A DNA stretch of 33,204 nucleotides from Chryseobacterium sp. PMSZPI (GTDB taxonomy: Bacteria; Bacteroidota; Bacteroidia; Flavobacteriales; Weeksellaceae). The position numbers were made by a program, and so were the translations under genes. Where the stretch lies: the NCBI RefSeq assembly GCF_002835665.1, contig NZ_PIZV01000040.1:1-33204 (forward strand). The letters are read 5' to 3'. The notes beneath the pieces were generated by a model. The model was not told the origin of the DNA. It did not search any database and was given only the letters and a program-made list of their open reading frames with translations. This document shows, piece by piece, positions 1 through 9,361 of this stretch (its first letter is position 1; every line of letters starts with the position of its first letter).

Positions 1-99
1 AAATAAACCGACAACTATCTTATAATTTATTAATAATTTTATCCTATTAATCTGTAACGCTTATTTAGGACTAGTCAGATCTCAAAATGAGTGGATTTA

Positions 100-131
100 T
101 TTGTTATTGTGGATAACTTTTTGTATCTTTG
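100..131 (+). promoter_or_regulatory. Promoter for rpoBC
   Basis: TTTG at 100-103, a 20-bp spacer, and TATCTTTG at 124-131 match the Bacteroidota primary sigma consensus (TTTG about 19-20 bp before TAnnTTTG). The predicted start lies near 138. This would give rpoBC its own promoter in addition to any read-through from an upstream ribosomal operon. Confidence 0.7.
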
Positions 132-320
132 CCCCTCTTTTGGCGCGAAAAATTGTTTGTACATTTATAAAATACTGAAAATCAACTCTTTCATTGTGTA
201 AAGCATGGAAGGGATTTCCTGTTTATAAATATTGCGGTAATTCTGCCTCAAAAGTAAGAAAAATATTTTGCATTACGCTGTGAAAAGATATACCAGTGTT
301 GCAGTTAGGAATCAGACTGT

Positions 321-411
321 AAGAATAAAGAACAAAGAATAAAGACTATTTCTGATAGCGCCAAATATCTCCATGTCTTTTCTCTTTTCTCTTTTCTCTT
401 TTTTCTCTTCC
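321..411. repeat. Heptad inverted-repeat element before rpoB
   Basis: The left arm is four 7-bp units: AAGAATA (321-327), AAGAACA (328-334), AAGAATA (335-341), AAGACTA (342-348). The right arm is GTCTTTT (375-381), CTCTTTT three times (382-402), then TTCTCTT (403-409). The arms are broadly complementary, with an exact pairing of AAAGAC (341-346) to GTCTTT (375-380). It lies in the rpoB leader about 55 bases before the start codon. It shares the period and two-arm layout, but not the sequence, with the elements at 4284-4400 and 8683-8744. Confidence 0.7.
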
Positions 412-462
412 TGATATTTTTAAATGAATCAAAATATTTTTTAACCCTTTCTTAAAAGTTTT

Positions 463-3400
463 ATGAGTAAAACAAAATCAACAACTCAAGGAAATCCGAG
501 AATTAATTTCTCATCAGCGAAAGGAAAAATTGTTACTCCAGACTTCTTGGACATCCAAATTGAGTCTTTTAAAGAATTTTTCCAGCTTGATACACTTCCT
601 GAAGCCAGAAAGACAGAAGCTCTTTACAAGACTTTCCAAGAGAATTTCCCAATTACGGATTCAAGAAACCAATTCGTATTAGAATTCTTAGACTATCTGG
701 TAGATTCTCCACGTTATTCAATCGATGAGTGTGTGGAAAGAGGACTTACTTATTCAGTTCCTCTAAAAGCAAGACTTAAATTGTACTGTACTGACCCGGA
801 ACACGAAGATTTCCAAACAGTGGTTCAGGATGTATATTTAGGTCCGGTTCCTTATATGACTCCTTCTGGTTCATTCATTATCAATGGAGCAGAGCGTGTA
901 ATCGTAACTCAGTTACACAGATCTCCGGGTGTATTCTTCGGACAAACTTACCACGCTAACGGAACCAAACTTTACTATTCAAGAATTATCCCTTTCAAAG
1001 GATCTTGGATGGAATTTACAACGGATATCAACAGCGTAATGTACGCGTATATCGACCGTAAGAAAAAGTTACCATTAACAACTTTATTAAGAGCTATCGG
1101 TTACGAATCTGATAAGGATATCCTTCAGATCTTCGACCTTGCTGAAGAAGTGAAAGTTTCTAAAGCTGCCCTTAAAAAAGTGGAAGGGAGAACATTGGCT
1201 GCGAGAGTATTGAACACTTGGTTCGAAGACTTCGTAGACGAAGATACAGGTGAAGTAGTTTCTATCGAAAGAAACGAAATCATCTTAGATAGAGAGACTA
1301 TCCTTGAAAAAGAACACTTAGATCTTATCCTGGATGCTGGTGTGAAATCTATCCTGATTCACAAAGAAAACAGCAATGAATTCTCTATCATCCAGAATAC
1401 ATTACAAAAAGACCCTACAAACTCTGAAAAAGAAGCAGTAGAGTACATCTATCGTCAGTTAAGAAACGCAGATCCACCAGATGAGGAAACTGCAAGAGGA
1501 ATTATTGAAAAATTATTCTTCTCTGAGCAGAGATACTCTTTAGGTGAAGTAGGACGTTACAGACTAAACAAAAAGTTAGGTCTTAACATTCCAACTACAA
1601 CTGAAGTTCTTACAAAAGAAGATATTATTGCGATCGTAAGACACTTAATCGAGCTTGTAAACTCTAAAGCTGAGGTTGATGATATCGACCACTTATCAAA
1701 CAGAAGAATTAAAACTGTTGGTGAGCAATTAGCAGGACAGTTCGGAGTAGGTCTTTCAAGAATTGCAAGAACAATCAAGGAGAGAATGAACGTTAGAGAT
1801 AACGAAATCTTTACTCCACTTGACCTTGTTAACGCTAAGACTTTAACATCTGTAATCAACTCATTCTTCGGTACCAACCAGCTATCTCAGTTCATGGACC
1901 AAACCAACCCGCTTTCAGAAATTACGCACAAGCGTAGACTTTCTGCACTAGGGCCTGGAGGTTTATCAAGAGAAAGAGCAGGTTTCGAGGTTCGTGACGT
2001 TCACCATACTCACTACGGAAGAATTTGTCCGATTGAAACTCCGGAAGGACCAAACATCGGTTTGATTTCATCTTTAGGTATTTATGCAAAAATCAACAAC
2101 CTTGGTTTCATTGAAACTCCATATAGAAAAGTAGAAGATGGTAAGATTAATCTTAACGCTGATCCTATTTATCTGAATGCAGAAGATGAAGAAGACAAAG
2201 TAATTGCTCAGGCAAACGTTGAATTGAGTGATAATGGTGATTTCTTAACAGACAGAATTATTGCAAGATTAGATGGTGACTACCCAGTAGTTGAGCCAGC
2301 TCAGGTTAACCTTATCGACGTTGCACCTAACCAGATCTCTGGTATTTCTGCTTCATTGATTCCATTCTTGGAGCATGATGATGCGAACCGTGCATTGATG
2401 GGATCTAACATGATGCGTCAGGCCGTTCCTCTATTGAAGCCACAGGCTCCGGTTGTAGGTACAGGGCTTGAGCAGCAAGTTGCAAGAGACTCAAGAATCT
2501 TAATTAACGCAGAAGGTACAGGTACAGTACAGTACGTAGATGCTGATAAGATCACTATCAAATATGAAAGAAGTGAAGATGAGGATTTAGTACAATTCGA
2601 GTCTGCTACTAAAACATATAACCTTACTAAGTTTAGAAAAACTAACCAGAGTACAACCATTACCCTAAGACCAAACGTAAGAGTAGGTGATGTAGTGGAA
2701 AAAGGACAAGTACTTTGCGACGGTTATGCTACTGAAAAAGGAGAATTAGCTCTTGGTAGAAACTTAGTAGTAGCGTTCATGCCTTGGAAAGGATACAACT
2801 TTGAGGATGCAATCGTAATCAACGAAAAAGTTGTTCGTGAAGACTGGTTTACTTCAATCCACGTGGATGAATATTCACTGGAAGTTCGTGATACTAAATT
2901 AGGTATGGAAGAACTTACTGCTGATATTCCAAACGTTTCTGAAGAAGCTACTAAAGATCTTGACGAGAACGGTATGATCAGAATCGGTGCTGAAGTGAAG
3001 CCTGGAGATATCATGATTGGTAAAATTACTCCAAAAGGTGAATCTGACCCGACTCCTGAAGAAAAACTTCTTAGAGCAATCTTCGGTGATAAAGCTGGTG
3101 ATGTAAAAGATGCATCATTAAAAGCTGACTCTTCATTAAGAGGAGTTGTTATCAACAAGAAATTGTTCTCTAGAAACATTAAAGACAAAAAGAAAAGAAC
3201 TGAAGAAAAACTTAAACTTGAAGAAATTGAAAACACTTACAAGGCTAAGTTTGACGAGTTGAGAAACACTTTAATTGAAAAATTAAATACACTTGTAAGC
3301 GGGAAAACTTCTCAAGGGGTACAAAATGACCTTGATGAGGAAATCATCGGTAAAGGAGTGAAGTTCACTCACAAGTTATTAACTTCAGTTGAAGATTATG

Positions 3401-4284
3401 TAAACGTTAGCGGTTCAGACTGGACAGTAGACGCTGACAAGAATGAATTGATCAAACAATTGATTCACAATTACAAAATCAAATATAACGATATCCAGGG
3501 GGTTAAAAACCGTGAGAAATTCGCAATTTCAATCGGAGATGAGCTTCCGGCAGGTATCATGAAGTTGGCTAAAGTTTACATCGCTAAGAAACGTAAACTG
3601 AACGTAGGGGATAAAATGGCAGGACGTCACGGTAACAAAGGTATCGTATCAAGAATCGTTCGTGAAGAAGATATGCCATTCCTAGAAGACGGAACACCAG
3701 TAGATATCGTATTGAATCCACTAGGGGTACCTTCTCGTATGAACATCGGACAGATCTATGAAACAGTTCTTGGATGGGCTGGTCAGAAATTAGGAATGAA
3801 GTTCGCTACACCAATCTTCGACGGAGCAACTCTTGATCAGATTACTGAATACACTGAGAAAGCAGGTCTTCCTAAATTCGGTCACACTCACCTTTATGAT
3901 GGTGGTACCGGAGAAAGATTTACACAGGCAGCTACAGTGGGTGTTATCTACATGCTGAAACTAGGGCACATGGTTGATGATAAGATGCACGCACGTTCTA
4001 TTGGTCCTTACTCATTGATTACTCAACAGCCGTTAGGAGGTAAAGCTCAGTTCGGAGGTCAGAGATTCGGAGAGATGGAGGTTTGGGCACTTGAAGCATT
4101 CGGTGCATCGAATATCCTTAGAGAGATCCTTACTGTGAAATCGGATGACGTGATTGGTAGAGCAAAAACTTATGAAGCAATTGCTAAGGGTGAATCTATG
4201 CCTGAACCAGGTATTCCGGAATCATTCAACGTATTACTTCACGAGTTACAAGGTCTTGGATTAGACGTAAGATTGGAGGAGTAA
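463..4284 (+). CDS. rpoB: DNA-directed RNA polymerase subunit beta
   Basis: Beta subunit of the core RNA polymerase, which forms the catalytic cleft together with beta'. The protein has 1273 residues against 1342 in E. coli. The rifampicin-binding region is intact and wild type: FMDQ at 477-480 (D479 corresponds to E. coli D516), then HKRRLSALG with H489 and S494 (E. coli H526 and S531). The active-site segment [12 protein letters not shown] spans 1049-1060. A lysine/glutamate-rich, probably coiled-coil insertion (about 905-1000) sits just before the catalytic segment, as expected for the lineage-specific insertion there. The ATG at 463 gives the conserved N-terminus, and no Shine-Dalgarno sequence is present. 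rpoC follows after a 123-bp spacer that contains a heptad repeat element. Confidence 0.99.
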   Translation: MSKTKSTTQGNPRINFSSAKGKIVTPDFLDIQIESFKEFFQLDTLPEARKTEALYKTFQENFPITDSRNQFVLEFLDYLVDSPRYSIDECVERGLTYSVPLKARLKLYCTDPEHEDFQTVVQDVYLGPVPYMTPSGSFIINGAERVIVTQLHRSPGVFFGQTYHANGTKLYYSRIIPFKGSWMEFTTDINSVMYAYIDRKKKLPLTTLLRAIGYESDKDILQIFDLAEEVKVSKAALKKVEGRTLAARVLNTWFEDFVDEDTGEVVSIERNEIILDRETILEKEHLDLILDAGVKSILIHKENSNEFSIIQNTLQKDPTNSEKEAVEYIYRQLRNADPPDEETARGIIEKLFFSEQRYSLGEVGRYRLNKKLGLNIPTTTEVLTKEDIIAIVRHLIELVNSKAEVDDIDHLSNRRIKTVGEQLAGQFGVGLSRIARTIKERMNVRDNEIFTPLDLVNAKTLTSVINSFFGTNQLSQFMDQTNPLSEITHKRRLSALGPGGLSRERAGFEVRDVHHTHYGRICPIETPEGPNIGLISSLGIYAKINNLGFIETPYRKVEDGKINLNADPIYLNAEDEEDKVIAQANVELSDNGDFLTDRIIARLDGDYPVVEPAQVNLIDVAPNQISGISASLIPFLEHDDANRALMGSNMMRQAVPLLKPQAPVVGTGLEQQVARDSRILINAEGTGTVQYVDADKITIKYERSEDEDLVQFESATKTYNLTKFRKTNQSTTITLRPNVRVGDVVEKGQVLCDGYATEKGELALGRNLVVAFMPWKGYNFEDAIVINEKVVREDWFTSIHVDEYSLEVRDTKLGMEELTADIPNVSEEATKDLDENGMIRIGAEVKPGDIMIGKITPKGESDPTPEEKLLRAIFGDKAGDVKDASLKADSSLRGVVINKKLFSRNIKDKKKRTEEKLKLEEIENTYKAKFDELRNTLIEKLNTLVSGKTSQGVQNDLDEEIIGKGVKFTHKLLTSVEDYVNVSGSDWTVDADKNELIKQLIHNYKIKYNDIQGVKNREKFAISIGDELPAGIMKLAKVYIAKKRKLNVGDKMAGRHGNKGIVSRIVREEDMPFLEDGTPVDIVLNPLGVPSRMNIGQIYETVLGWAGQKLGMKFATPIFDGATLDQITEYTEKAGLPKFGHTHLYDGGTGERFTQAATVGVIYMLKLGHMVDDKMHARSIGPYSLITQQPLGGKAQFGGQRFGEMEVWALEAFGASNILREILTVKSDDVIGRAKTYEAIAKGESMPEPGIPESFNVLLHELQGLGLDVRLEE

Positions 4285-4400
4285 GATATCAGATGTCAGA
4301 CACAAGATGTCAGGCTACGACACTCTAAGAATTTTATAATCCTTGAATTTGGAATGATGATTTCGTCTGAAATCTGAAATCTGAAATCTAAAAATCTAAA
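4284..4400. repeat. Heptad inverted-repeat element between rpoB and rpoC
   Basis: The left arm starts on the last base of the rpoB stop codon and runs as 7-bp units: AGATATC, AGATGTC, AGACACA, AGATGTC, AGGCTAC (4284-4318). The right arm is TCTGAAA three times without interruption (4366-4386), followed by degenerate TCTAAAA-type units to 4400, eight bases before the rpoC ATG. Bases 4286-4301 and 4365-4380 are complementary at 14 of 16 positions, with a 63-nt loop. The stop and start codons closely bound the element, so it fills nearly the whole spacer. Confidence 0.85.
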
Positions 4401-4407
4401 AAAAATT

Positions 4408-7400
4408 ATGTCAAATAAAAATAAAACAAGTAGATTTAATAAAATAACCATCGGTTTAGCTTCACCGGAGTCTATTTTACAAGACTCGAGAGGGGAGGTT
4501 TTAAAACCGGAAACTATTAACTACAGAACTCACAAGCCTGAAAGAGATGGGCTATTTTGTGAGAAAATCTTTGGTCCTGTAAAGGATTACGAATGTGCTT
4601 GTGGTAAATACAAGAGAATTCGTTACAAAGGAATCGTTTGTGACCGTTGTGGAGTAGAAGTTACTGAGAAAAAAGTAAGAAGAGAGAGAATCGGGCACAT
4701 CAATCTTGTAGTTCCAATTGCTCACATTTGGTACTTCCGTTCTTTACCGAACAAAATCGGTTACCTTTTAGGTATCCCTTCCAAAAAGCTGGATATGATC
4801 ATCTACTACGAAAGATATGTAGTGATCCAGCAAGGTATTGCGAAAAAATTAGATGGTTCTGATTTTGAGCACATGGAATTCTTAACAGAAGAAGAGTATC
4901 TTGATATCATGGAAACTCTTCCTGTAGAAAACCAATATCTTGATGATTCTGATCCAAACAAATTCATCGCCAGAATGGGTGCTGAAGCTGTTGAAGATCT
5001 ATTAAAAAGAATTGATCTTGATGCATTATCTTTCGACTTGAGACACAAAGCTCACAACGAAGGTTCTAAGCAGAGAAGAACTGAGGCGTTAAAAAGATTG
5101 AACGTTGTAGAAGCATTAAGAGGTGCTAATACAAGAATGATCAACAAGCCTGAGTGGATGATCATGCGTGTACTTCCTGTTATCCCACCAGAATTAAGAC
5201 CATTAGTTCCATTGGATGGAGGACGTTTCGCAACTTCTGACTTGAATGACCTTTATAGAAGAGTTATCATCAGAAACAACCGTTTGAAAAGATTATTGGA
5301 GATCAAAGCTCCTGAAGTAATCTTGAGAAACGAGAAGCGTATGCTTCAGGAATCAGTAGATTCATTATTTGATAATACAAGAAAATCTTCTGCAGTAAAA
5401 TCTGAATCAAACAGACCATTGAAATCACTTTCTGATTCATTGAAAGGTAAGCAAGGTCGTTTCCGTCAGAACTTACTAGGGAAAAGGGTAGACTACTCTG
5501 CGCGTTCGGTAATTGTCGTAGGTCCAAACTTACAGCTTCACGAATGTGGTATCCCTAAAGATATGGCAGCTGAGCTTTACAAACCATTCATCATTAGAAA
5601 ACTAATCGAGAGAGGAATTGTAAAAACAGTAAAATCTGCGAAGAGAATTATTGATAGAAAAGAACCAGTAGTTTATGATATCCTGGAAAACGTGATGAAA
5701 GGTCACCCGGTACTATTGAACAGGGCACCTACGCTTCACAGATTGGGTATTCAGGCTTTCCAACCTAAAATGATCGAAGGTAAAGCTATCCAACTACACC
5801 CGTTAGTAACTACGGCCTTCAACGCCGATTTCGATGGTGACCAGATGGCGGTACACTTGCCGTTAGGACCGGAAGCGATCCTTGAAGCTCAGTTATTAAT
5901 GTTAGGTTCTCAAAACATTTTGAACCCAGCAAACGGTTCTCCAATTACGGTACCATCTCAGGACATGGTTCTTGGTCTTTATTTCATGACTAAAGAATTA
6001 AGCTCTACTGAGACGATGAAAGTAAAAGGAGAAGGTCTTGCTTTCTATTCTCCTGAAGAAGCGGAAATCGCTTATGCAGAAGGTAGAGTTTCATTAAATG
6101 CGAAGGTAAGATGTAGACTACCAATTAAAGAAGACGGACAAATCGTAACAAGATTGATCGAAACTTCTGTAGGTAGAATTCTATTCAACCAAATCGTACC
6201 TAAGCAAGTAGGATATATCAATGAACTTCTTACTAAGAAATCATTGAGAAACGTTATCGGTAAAATCCTTGCTGATACAGATTTCCCTACAACTGTGAAG
6301 TTCCTAGATGCAATGAAAGATCTAGGGTATTCAAATGCATTCAAAGGAGGTCTTTCGTTCTCATTAGGGGATATTGTAGTTCCTGTTGAGAAAAAGCAGA
6401 TGATTGCACAATCAATTGAAACTGTAGATGAAATTAGAGCTAACTATAACATGGGTCTAATTACAGATACAGAGCGTTATAACCAGGTAATCGACGTTTG
6501 GACAAACACCAACGCTGGATTAACTGAAATGATCATGAGCAGAATGAAAACTGACCAAGGTGGTTTCAACTCTGTATACATGATGCTTGACTCTGGAGCG
6601 AGGGGTTCTAAGGAACAGATCCGTCAGTTATCAGGGATGAGAGGTTTGATGGCGAAACCGCAAAAAGCTGGTTCTACCGGAGCGGAGATCATCGAAAACC
6701 CGATCCTTGCCAACTTTAAAGAAGGTCTTTCCATCCTAGAATACTTTATCTCTACCCACGGTGCTCGTAAAGGTCTTGCGGATACCGCTCTTAAAACTGC
6801 CGATGCTGGTTACCTAACCAGAAGATTGGTAGACGTTGCACAGGACGTTATCGTTACAGAAGATGACTGTGGAACTCTAAGAGGAACTGAAGTTACTGCA
6901 CTTAAGAAAAATGACGAGATCGTTGAAAGAATCTCTGAAAGAATCTTAGGTAGAGTATCTCTTCACAATGTTTACGATCCTGAAACTGATGAATTAATCA
7001 CTGAAGCAGATCAGGTAATCACTGAGCAACTAGCTAAGAGAATTGAAGAAGCAGGATTAGAAGCAGTTGAAGTACGTTCTCCACTTACTTGTGAAGCTAA
7101 GAAAGGTATCTGTGCGAAATGTTACGGTAGAAACTTAGCAACAGGTAAGATGATTCACATGGGTGAAGCGGTAGGTGTAATTGCAGCACAGTCAATTGGG
7201 GAGCCAGGTACTCAGCTTACGTTGAGAACCTTCCACCAAGGGGGTACTGCAGGTAACGTATCAGAAAACCCATCTATCGTTGCAAGAAGAGACGGTATCG
7301 TTGAAATGGATGAAGTAAGAACAATTACTTCTGAAGATGAAAATGGTAATACAGCTGAAGTTGTAGTTTCTCGTTCAACAGAATTTAGATTAGTTGCTGA

Positions 7401-8673
7401 TAACGATTCGAGAACTCCATTAATGGTAGCTAACGTACCTTACGGATCTATTCTATCTGTGAAACCAGGTGATAAAGTGAAGAAAGGGGATACGATCTGT
7501 AGATGGGATCCGTATAACGCGGTAATCATTGCTGAAACTTCAGGTAAGGTAGAATACGAGGATATCATCCAGGGTATTTCATTCCAACTTGAAATTGACG
7601 AACAAACAGGATTCGAAGAGAAAGTAATCTCTGAATCTAGAAATAAGAAAGCCGTACCTACCTTGAAGGTGGTAGACTCTAAAGGAGTTGAGCAAAAAGC
7701 TTACAACTTACCGGTAGGAGCCCACTTGATGGTTAACGATGGTGAGAAAATTAAGGCTGGTAAAGTCTTAATCAAAATCCCAAGAAAATCTGCAAAAGCA
7801 GGGGATATCACCGGAGGTCTTCCGAGAGTTACCGAATTATTTGAAGCAAGAAACCCTTCAAACCCAGCGGTTGTTACTGAAATCGACGGGGTAGTTTCTT
7901 ACGGAAAAATTAAGAGAGGTAACCGTGAACTTATTGTTGAGGCTAAAACTGGAGAAAGAAAAATTTATTTAGTTAAATTATCTAACCAGATCTTAGTACA
8001 GGAGAATGACTTCGTAAGAGCTGGTTCTCCACTTTCTGACGGTTCTATTACTCCGGAAGATATCTTAAGAATTAAAGGCCCAACAGCCGTTCAGGAATAC
8101 TTAGTAAATGAGATTCAGGAAGTTTACCGTCTACAAGGGGTAAAAATCGACGACAAGCACTTCGAAATCATCGTAAGACAGATGATGACAAAAGTATCTA
8201 TCGTGGATGGAGGTGATACTCAATTCCTTGAAGGAGCTCTTGAACACAAGTATGATTTCTTGGAAGAGAACAACAGAGTATTCGGTCTTAAAGTAGTAGT
8301 AGATGCTGGTGATTCTAAAGAATTCAAGCCAGGTCAGATGATTACTGCAAGAGAATTAAGAGATGAGAACTCTAAGTTGAGACGTGAAGATTTAGCTTTA
8401 GTAGATGTAAGAGAAGCTCTTCCAGCTACTGCAACTCCTGTATTACAAGGTATTACAAGAGCAGCACTTCAAACGAAGTCATTCATGTCTGCAGCATCAT
8501 TCCAGGAAACGACTAAGGTTCTTAACGAAGCTGCGGTTGCTGGTAAGATCGATGATCTTAATGGTCTTAAAGAAAATGTAATTGTAGGACACAGAATTCC
8601 TGCAGGTACAGGTCTTAAAGAGTATCAGAATGTTATCGTAGGTTCTAAGAAAGAATTCGAAGACCTTAACTAA
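4408..8673 (+). CDS. rpoC: DNA-directed RNA polymerase subunit beta'
   Basis: Catalytic beta' subunit of RNA polymerase, 1421 residues against 1407 in E. coli. The N-terminal zinc ribbon has C63, C65, C78 and C81. The magnesium-binding catalytic motif NADFDGDQ lies at 472-479, with aspartates 474, 476 and 478. The second zinc site is C821, C895, C902 and C905, just ahead of the [20 protein letters not shown] segment that leads into the trigger-loop region. All of these are offset by a constant seven residues from E. coli numbering up to that point, so the protein is collinear and complete. It is co-oriented with rpoB and probably co-transcribed. Confidence 0.99.
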   Translation: MSNKNKTSRFNKITIGLASPESILQDSRGEVLKPETINYRTHKPERDGLFCEKIFGPVKDYECACGKYKRIRYKGIVCDRCGVEVTEKKVRRERIGHINLVVPIAHIWYFRSLPNKIGYLLGIPSKKLDMIIYYERYVVIQQGIAKKLDGSDFEHMEFLTEEEYLDIMETLPVENQYLDDSDPNKFIARMGAEAVEDLLKRIDLDALSFDLRHKAHNEGSKQRRTEALKRLNVVEALRGANTRMINKPEWMIMRVLPVIPPELRPLVPLDGGRFATSDLNDLYRRVIIRNNRLKRLLEIKAPEVILRNEKRMLQESVDSLFDNTRKSSAVKSESNRPLKSLSDSLKGKQGRFRQNLLGKRVDYSARSVIVVGPNLQLHECGIPKDMAAELYKPFIIRKLIERGIVKTVKSAKRIIDRKEPVVYDILENVMKGHPVLLNRAPTLHRLGIQAFQPKMIEGKAIQLHPLVTTAFNADFDGDQMAVHLPLGPEAILEAQLLMLGSQNILNPANGSPITVPSQDMVLGLYFMTKELSSTETMKVKGEGLAFYSPEEAEIAYAEGRVSLNAKVRCRLPIKEDGQIVTRLIETSVGRILFNQIVPKQVGYINELLTKKSLRNVIGKILADTDFPTTVKFLDAMKDLGYSNAFKGGLSFSLGDIVVPVEKKQMIAQSIETVDEIRANYNMGLITDTERYNQVIDVWTNTNAGLTEMIMSRMKTDQGGFNSVYMMLDSGARGSKEQIRQLSGMRGLMAKPQKAGSTGAEIIENPILANFKEGLSILEYFISTHGARKGLADTALKTADAGYLTRRLVDVAQDVIVTEDDCGTLRGTEVTALKKNDEIVERISERILGRVSLHNVYDPETDELITEADQVITEQLAKRIEEAGLEAVEVRSPLTCEAKKGICAKCYGRNLATGKMIHMGEAVGVIAAQSIGEPGTQLTLRTFHQGGTAGNVSENPSIVARRDGIVEMDEVRTITSEDENGNTAEVVVSRSTEFRLVADNDSRTPLMVANVPYGSILSVKPGDKVKKGDTICRWDPYNAVIIAETSGKVEYEDIIQGISFQLEIDEQTGFEEKVISESRNKKAVPTLKVVDSKGVEQKAYNLPVGAHLMVNDGEKIKAGKVLIKIPRKSAKAGDITGGLPRVTELFEARNPSNPAVVTEIDGVVSYGKIKRGNRELIVEAKTGERKIYLVKLSNQILVQENDFVRAGSPLSDGSITPEDILRIKGPTAVQEYLVNEIQEVYRLQGVKIDDKHFEIIVRQMMTKVSIVDGGDTQFLEGALEHKYDFLEENNRVFGLKVVVDAGDSKEFKPGQMITARELRDENSKLRREDLALVDVREALPATATPVLQGITRAALQTKSFMSAASFQETTKVLNEAAVAGKIDDLNGLKENVIVGHRIPAGTGLKEYQNVIVGSKKEFEDLN

Positions 8674-8682
8674 AATTAATGA

Positions 8683-8744
8683 TTTGAAATTTGGGATTTG
8701 AAATTATTTTTATATTTTCACAATCTCAAATTTCGAATTTTAAA
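8683..8744. repeat. Heptad inverted-repeat element between rpoC and the DUF3467 gene
   Basis: The left arm is TTTGAAA, TTTGGGA, TTTGAAA (8683-8703). The right arm is TCTCAAA, TTTCGAA, TTTTAAA (8724-8744). Bases 8686-8698 pair with 8722-8734 in a 13-bp stem with one G-U pair and a 23-nt loop. There is no strong GC stem with a U-tract, so it does not look like an ordinary terminator. It is the third spacer in a row with this architecture. Confidence 0.8.
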
Positions 8745-8760
8745 AACATAATTTATAACA

Positions 8761-9066
8761 ATGGACAACAATCAAAATCCACAAGACGGAAACATCAACA
8801 TCGAATTAAACGAAATGGTAGCTGCTGGAATCTATGCTAACTTAGCATTGGTAAACCACTCTCCATCTGAATTTGTAGTAGACTTTATTCAGTTGATGCC
8901 AGGTGTTCAGCAAGCTAAAGTAAGATCAAGAGTAATTCTTGCTCCGCTTCACGCTAAAAGAGTATTAAACGCTCTTCAACAGAACATCGCTAACTACGAG
9001 CAACAGTTCGGAGAAATCAAAGAAGTTGAGCCTTTCGTATTAGGAGGAAACAACGTACAAGCTTAA
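8761..9066 (+). CDS. DUF3467 domain-containing protein
   Basis: A 101-residue cytosolic protein of the DUF3467 family, recognised by the central block YANLALVNHSPSEFVVDF followed by the LMPGVQQAKVRSRVIL and HAKRVLNAL segments. The family is widespread in Bacteroidota. I know of no established biochemical role. It lies 87 bp after rpoC, on the same strand and before the first strong terminator, so it is probably in the rpoBC transcript. This suggests a role connected with transcription or growth, but that is inference. No signal peptide or membrane segment is visible. Confidence 0.9.
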   Translation: MDNNQNPQDGNINIELNEMVAAGIYANLALVNHSPSEFVVDFIQLMPGVQQAKVRSRVILAPLHAKRVLNALQQNIANYEQQFGEIKEVEPFVLGGNNVQA

Positions 9067-9088
9067 GATTTTTCTTACAATAAATTAG

Positions 9089-9117
9089 AATGCCCTGGTT
9101 TTAACCAGGGCATTTTT
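9089..9117 (+). terminator. Rho-independent terminator of the rpoBC unit
   Basis: TGCCCTGG (9091-9098) pairs with CCAGGGCA (9105-9112), flanked by AA/TT pairs, and is followed by a run of six T. It lies 22 bases after the DUF3467 stop codon. Confidence 0.93.
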
Positions 9118-9334
9118 TATGATATGAAGTGTAATTTTAAATTTTTCATATTATTTGGGGCATATAAAAACTCACTAATGCGTTCATTTTTCGTTTCCTT
9201 TGCATATTTCGCAATTTGACATTTGATAAGTAAGCGGTAAATGTGATATGTGTAATTTTTGTATTTATAATGATTTTAATTATAAATTATCAATAATTTG
9301 TTTATTTTAATGAAAATTAATATTCTTTCTTGAT

Positions 9335-9342
9335 TACATTTG
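9335..9342 (+). promoter_or_regulatory. Promoter -7 element for first propeller gene
   Basis: TACATTTG fits TAnnTTTG and ends 19 bases before the ATG at 9362, so the leader would be only about 13 nt. No convincing -33 TTTG is found at the normal distance. The second paralog has a -7 element at nearly the same distance from its start, which supports both. Confidence 0.5.
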
Positions 9343-9361
9343 TGAAAAAAATTGAATGGAA

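Larger units (their letters stand above)
1..462. other. Non-coding region upstream of rpoB
   Basis: No gene is supported in these 462 bases. The region holds a good Bacteroidota-type promoter at 100-131 and a heptad inverted-repeat element at 321-411, listed separately. In related genomes the ribosomal protein gene rplL usually lies before rpoB, but it is not in this window. If transcription starts from the promoter seen here, the rpoB message has a leader of roughly 325 nt. The stretch 138-320 shows no structure I can name. Confidence 0.7.

Noticed and set aside
321..411. CRISPR-like or VNTR array reading of the heptad units
   Set aside because: Units are contiguous 7-mers with no spacers, no cas genes are present, and the two arms are complementary rather than directly repeated.
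1557..3236. Minus-strand open frames inside rpoB (80-170 codons)
   Set aside because: They lie entirely within rpoB, have no family features and show the low-complexity composition of antisense shadows.
463..4284. Possible rifampicin-resistance substitution in RpoB
   Set aside because: D479, H489, R492 and S494 (E. coli D516, H526, R529, S531) are all wild type.
8686..8734. Rho-independent terminator between rpoC and the DUF3467 gene
   Set aside because: The stem is AT-rich and no U-tract follows directly; the strong terminator is after the DUF3467 gene.
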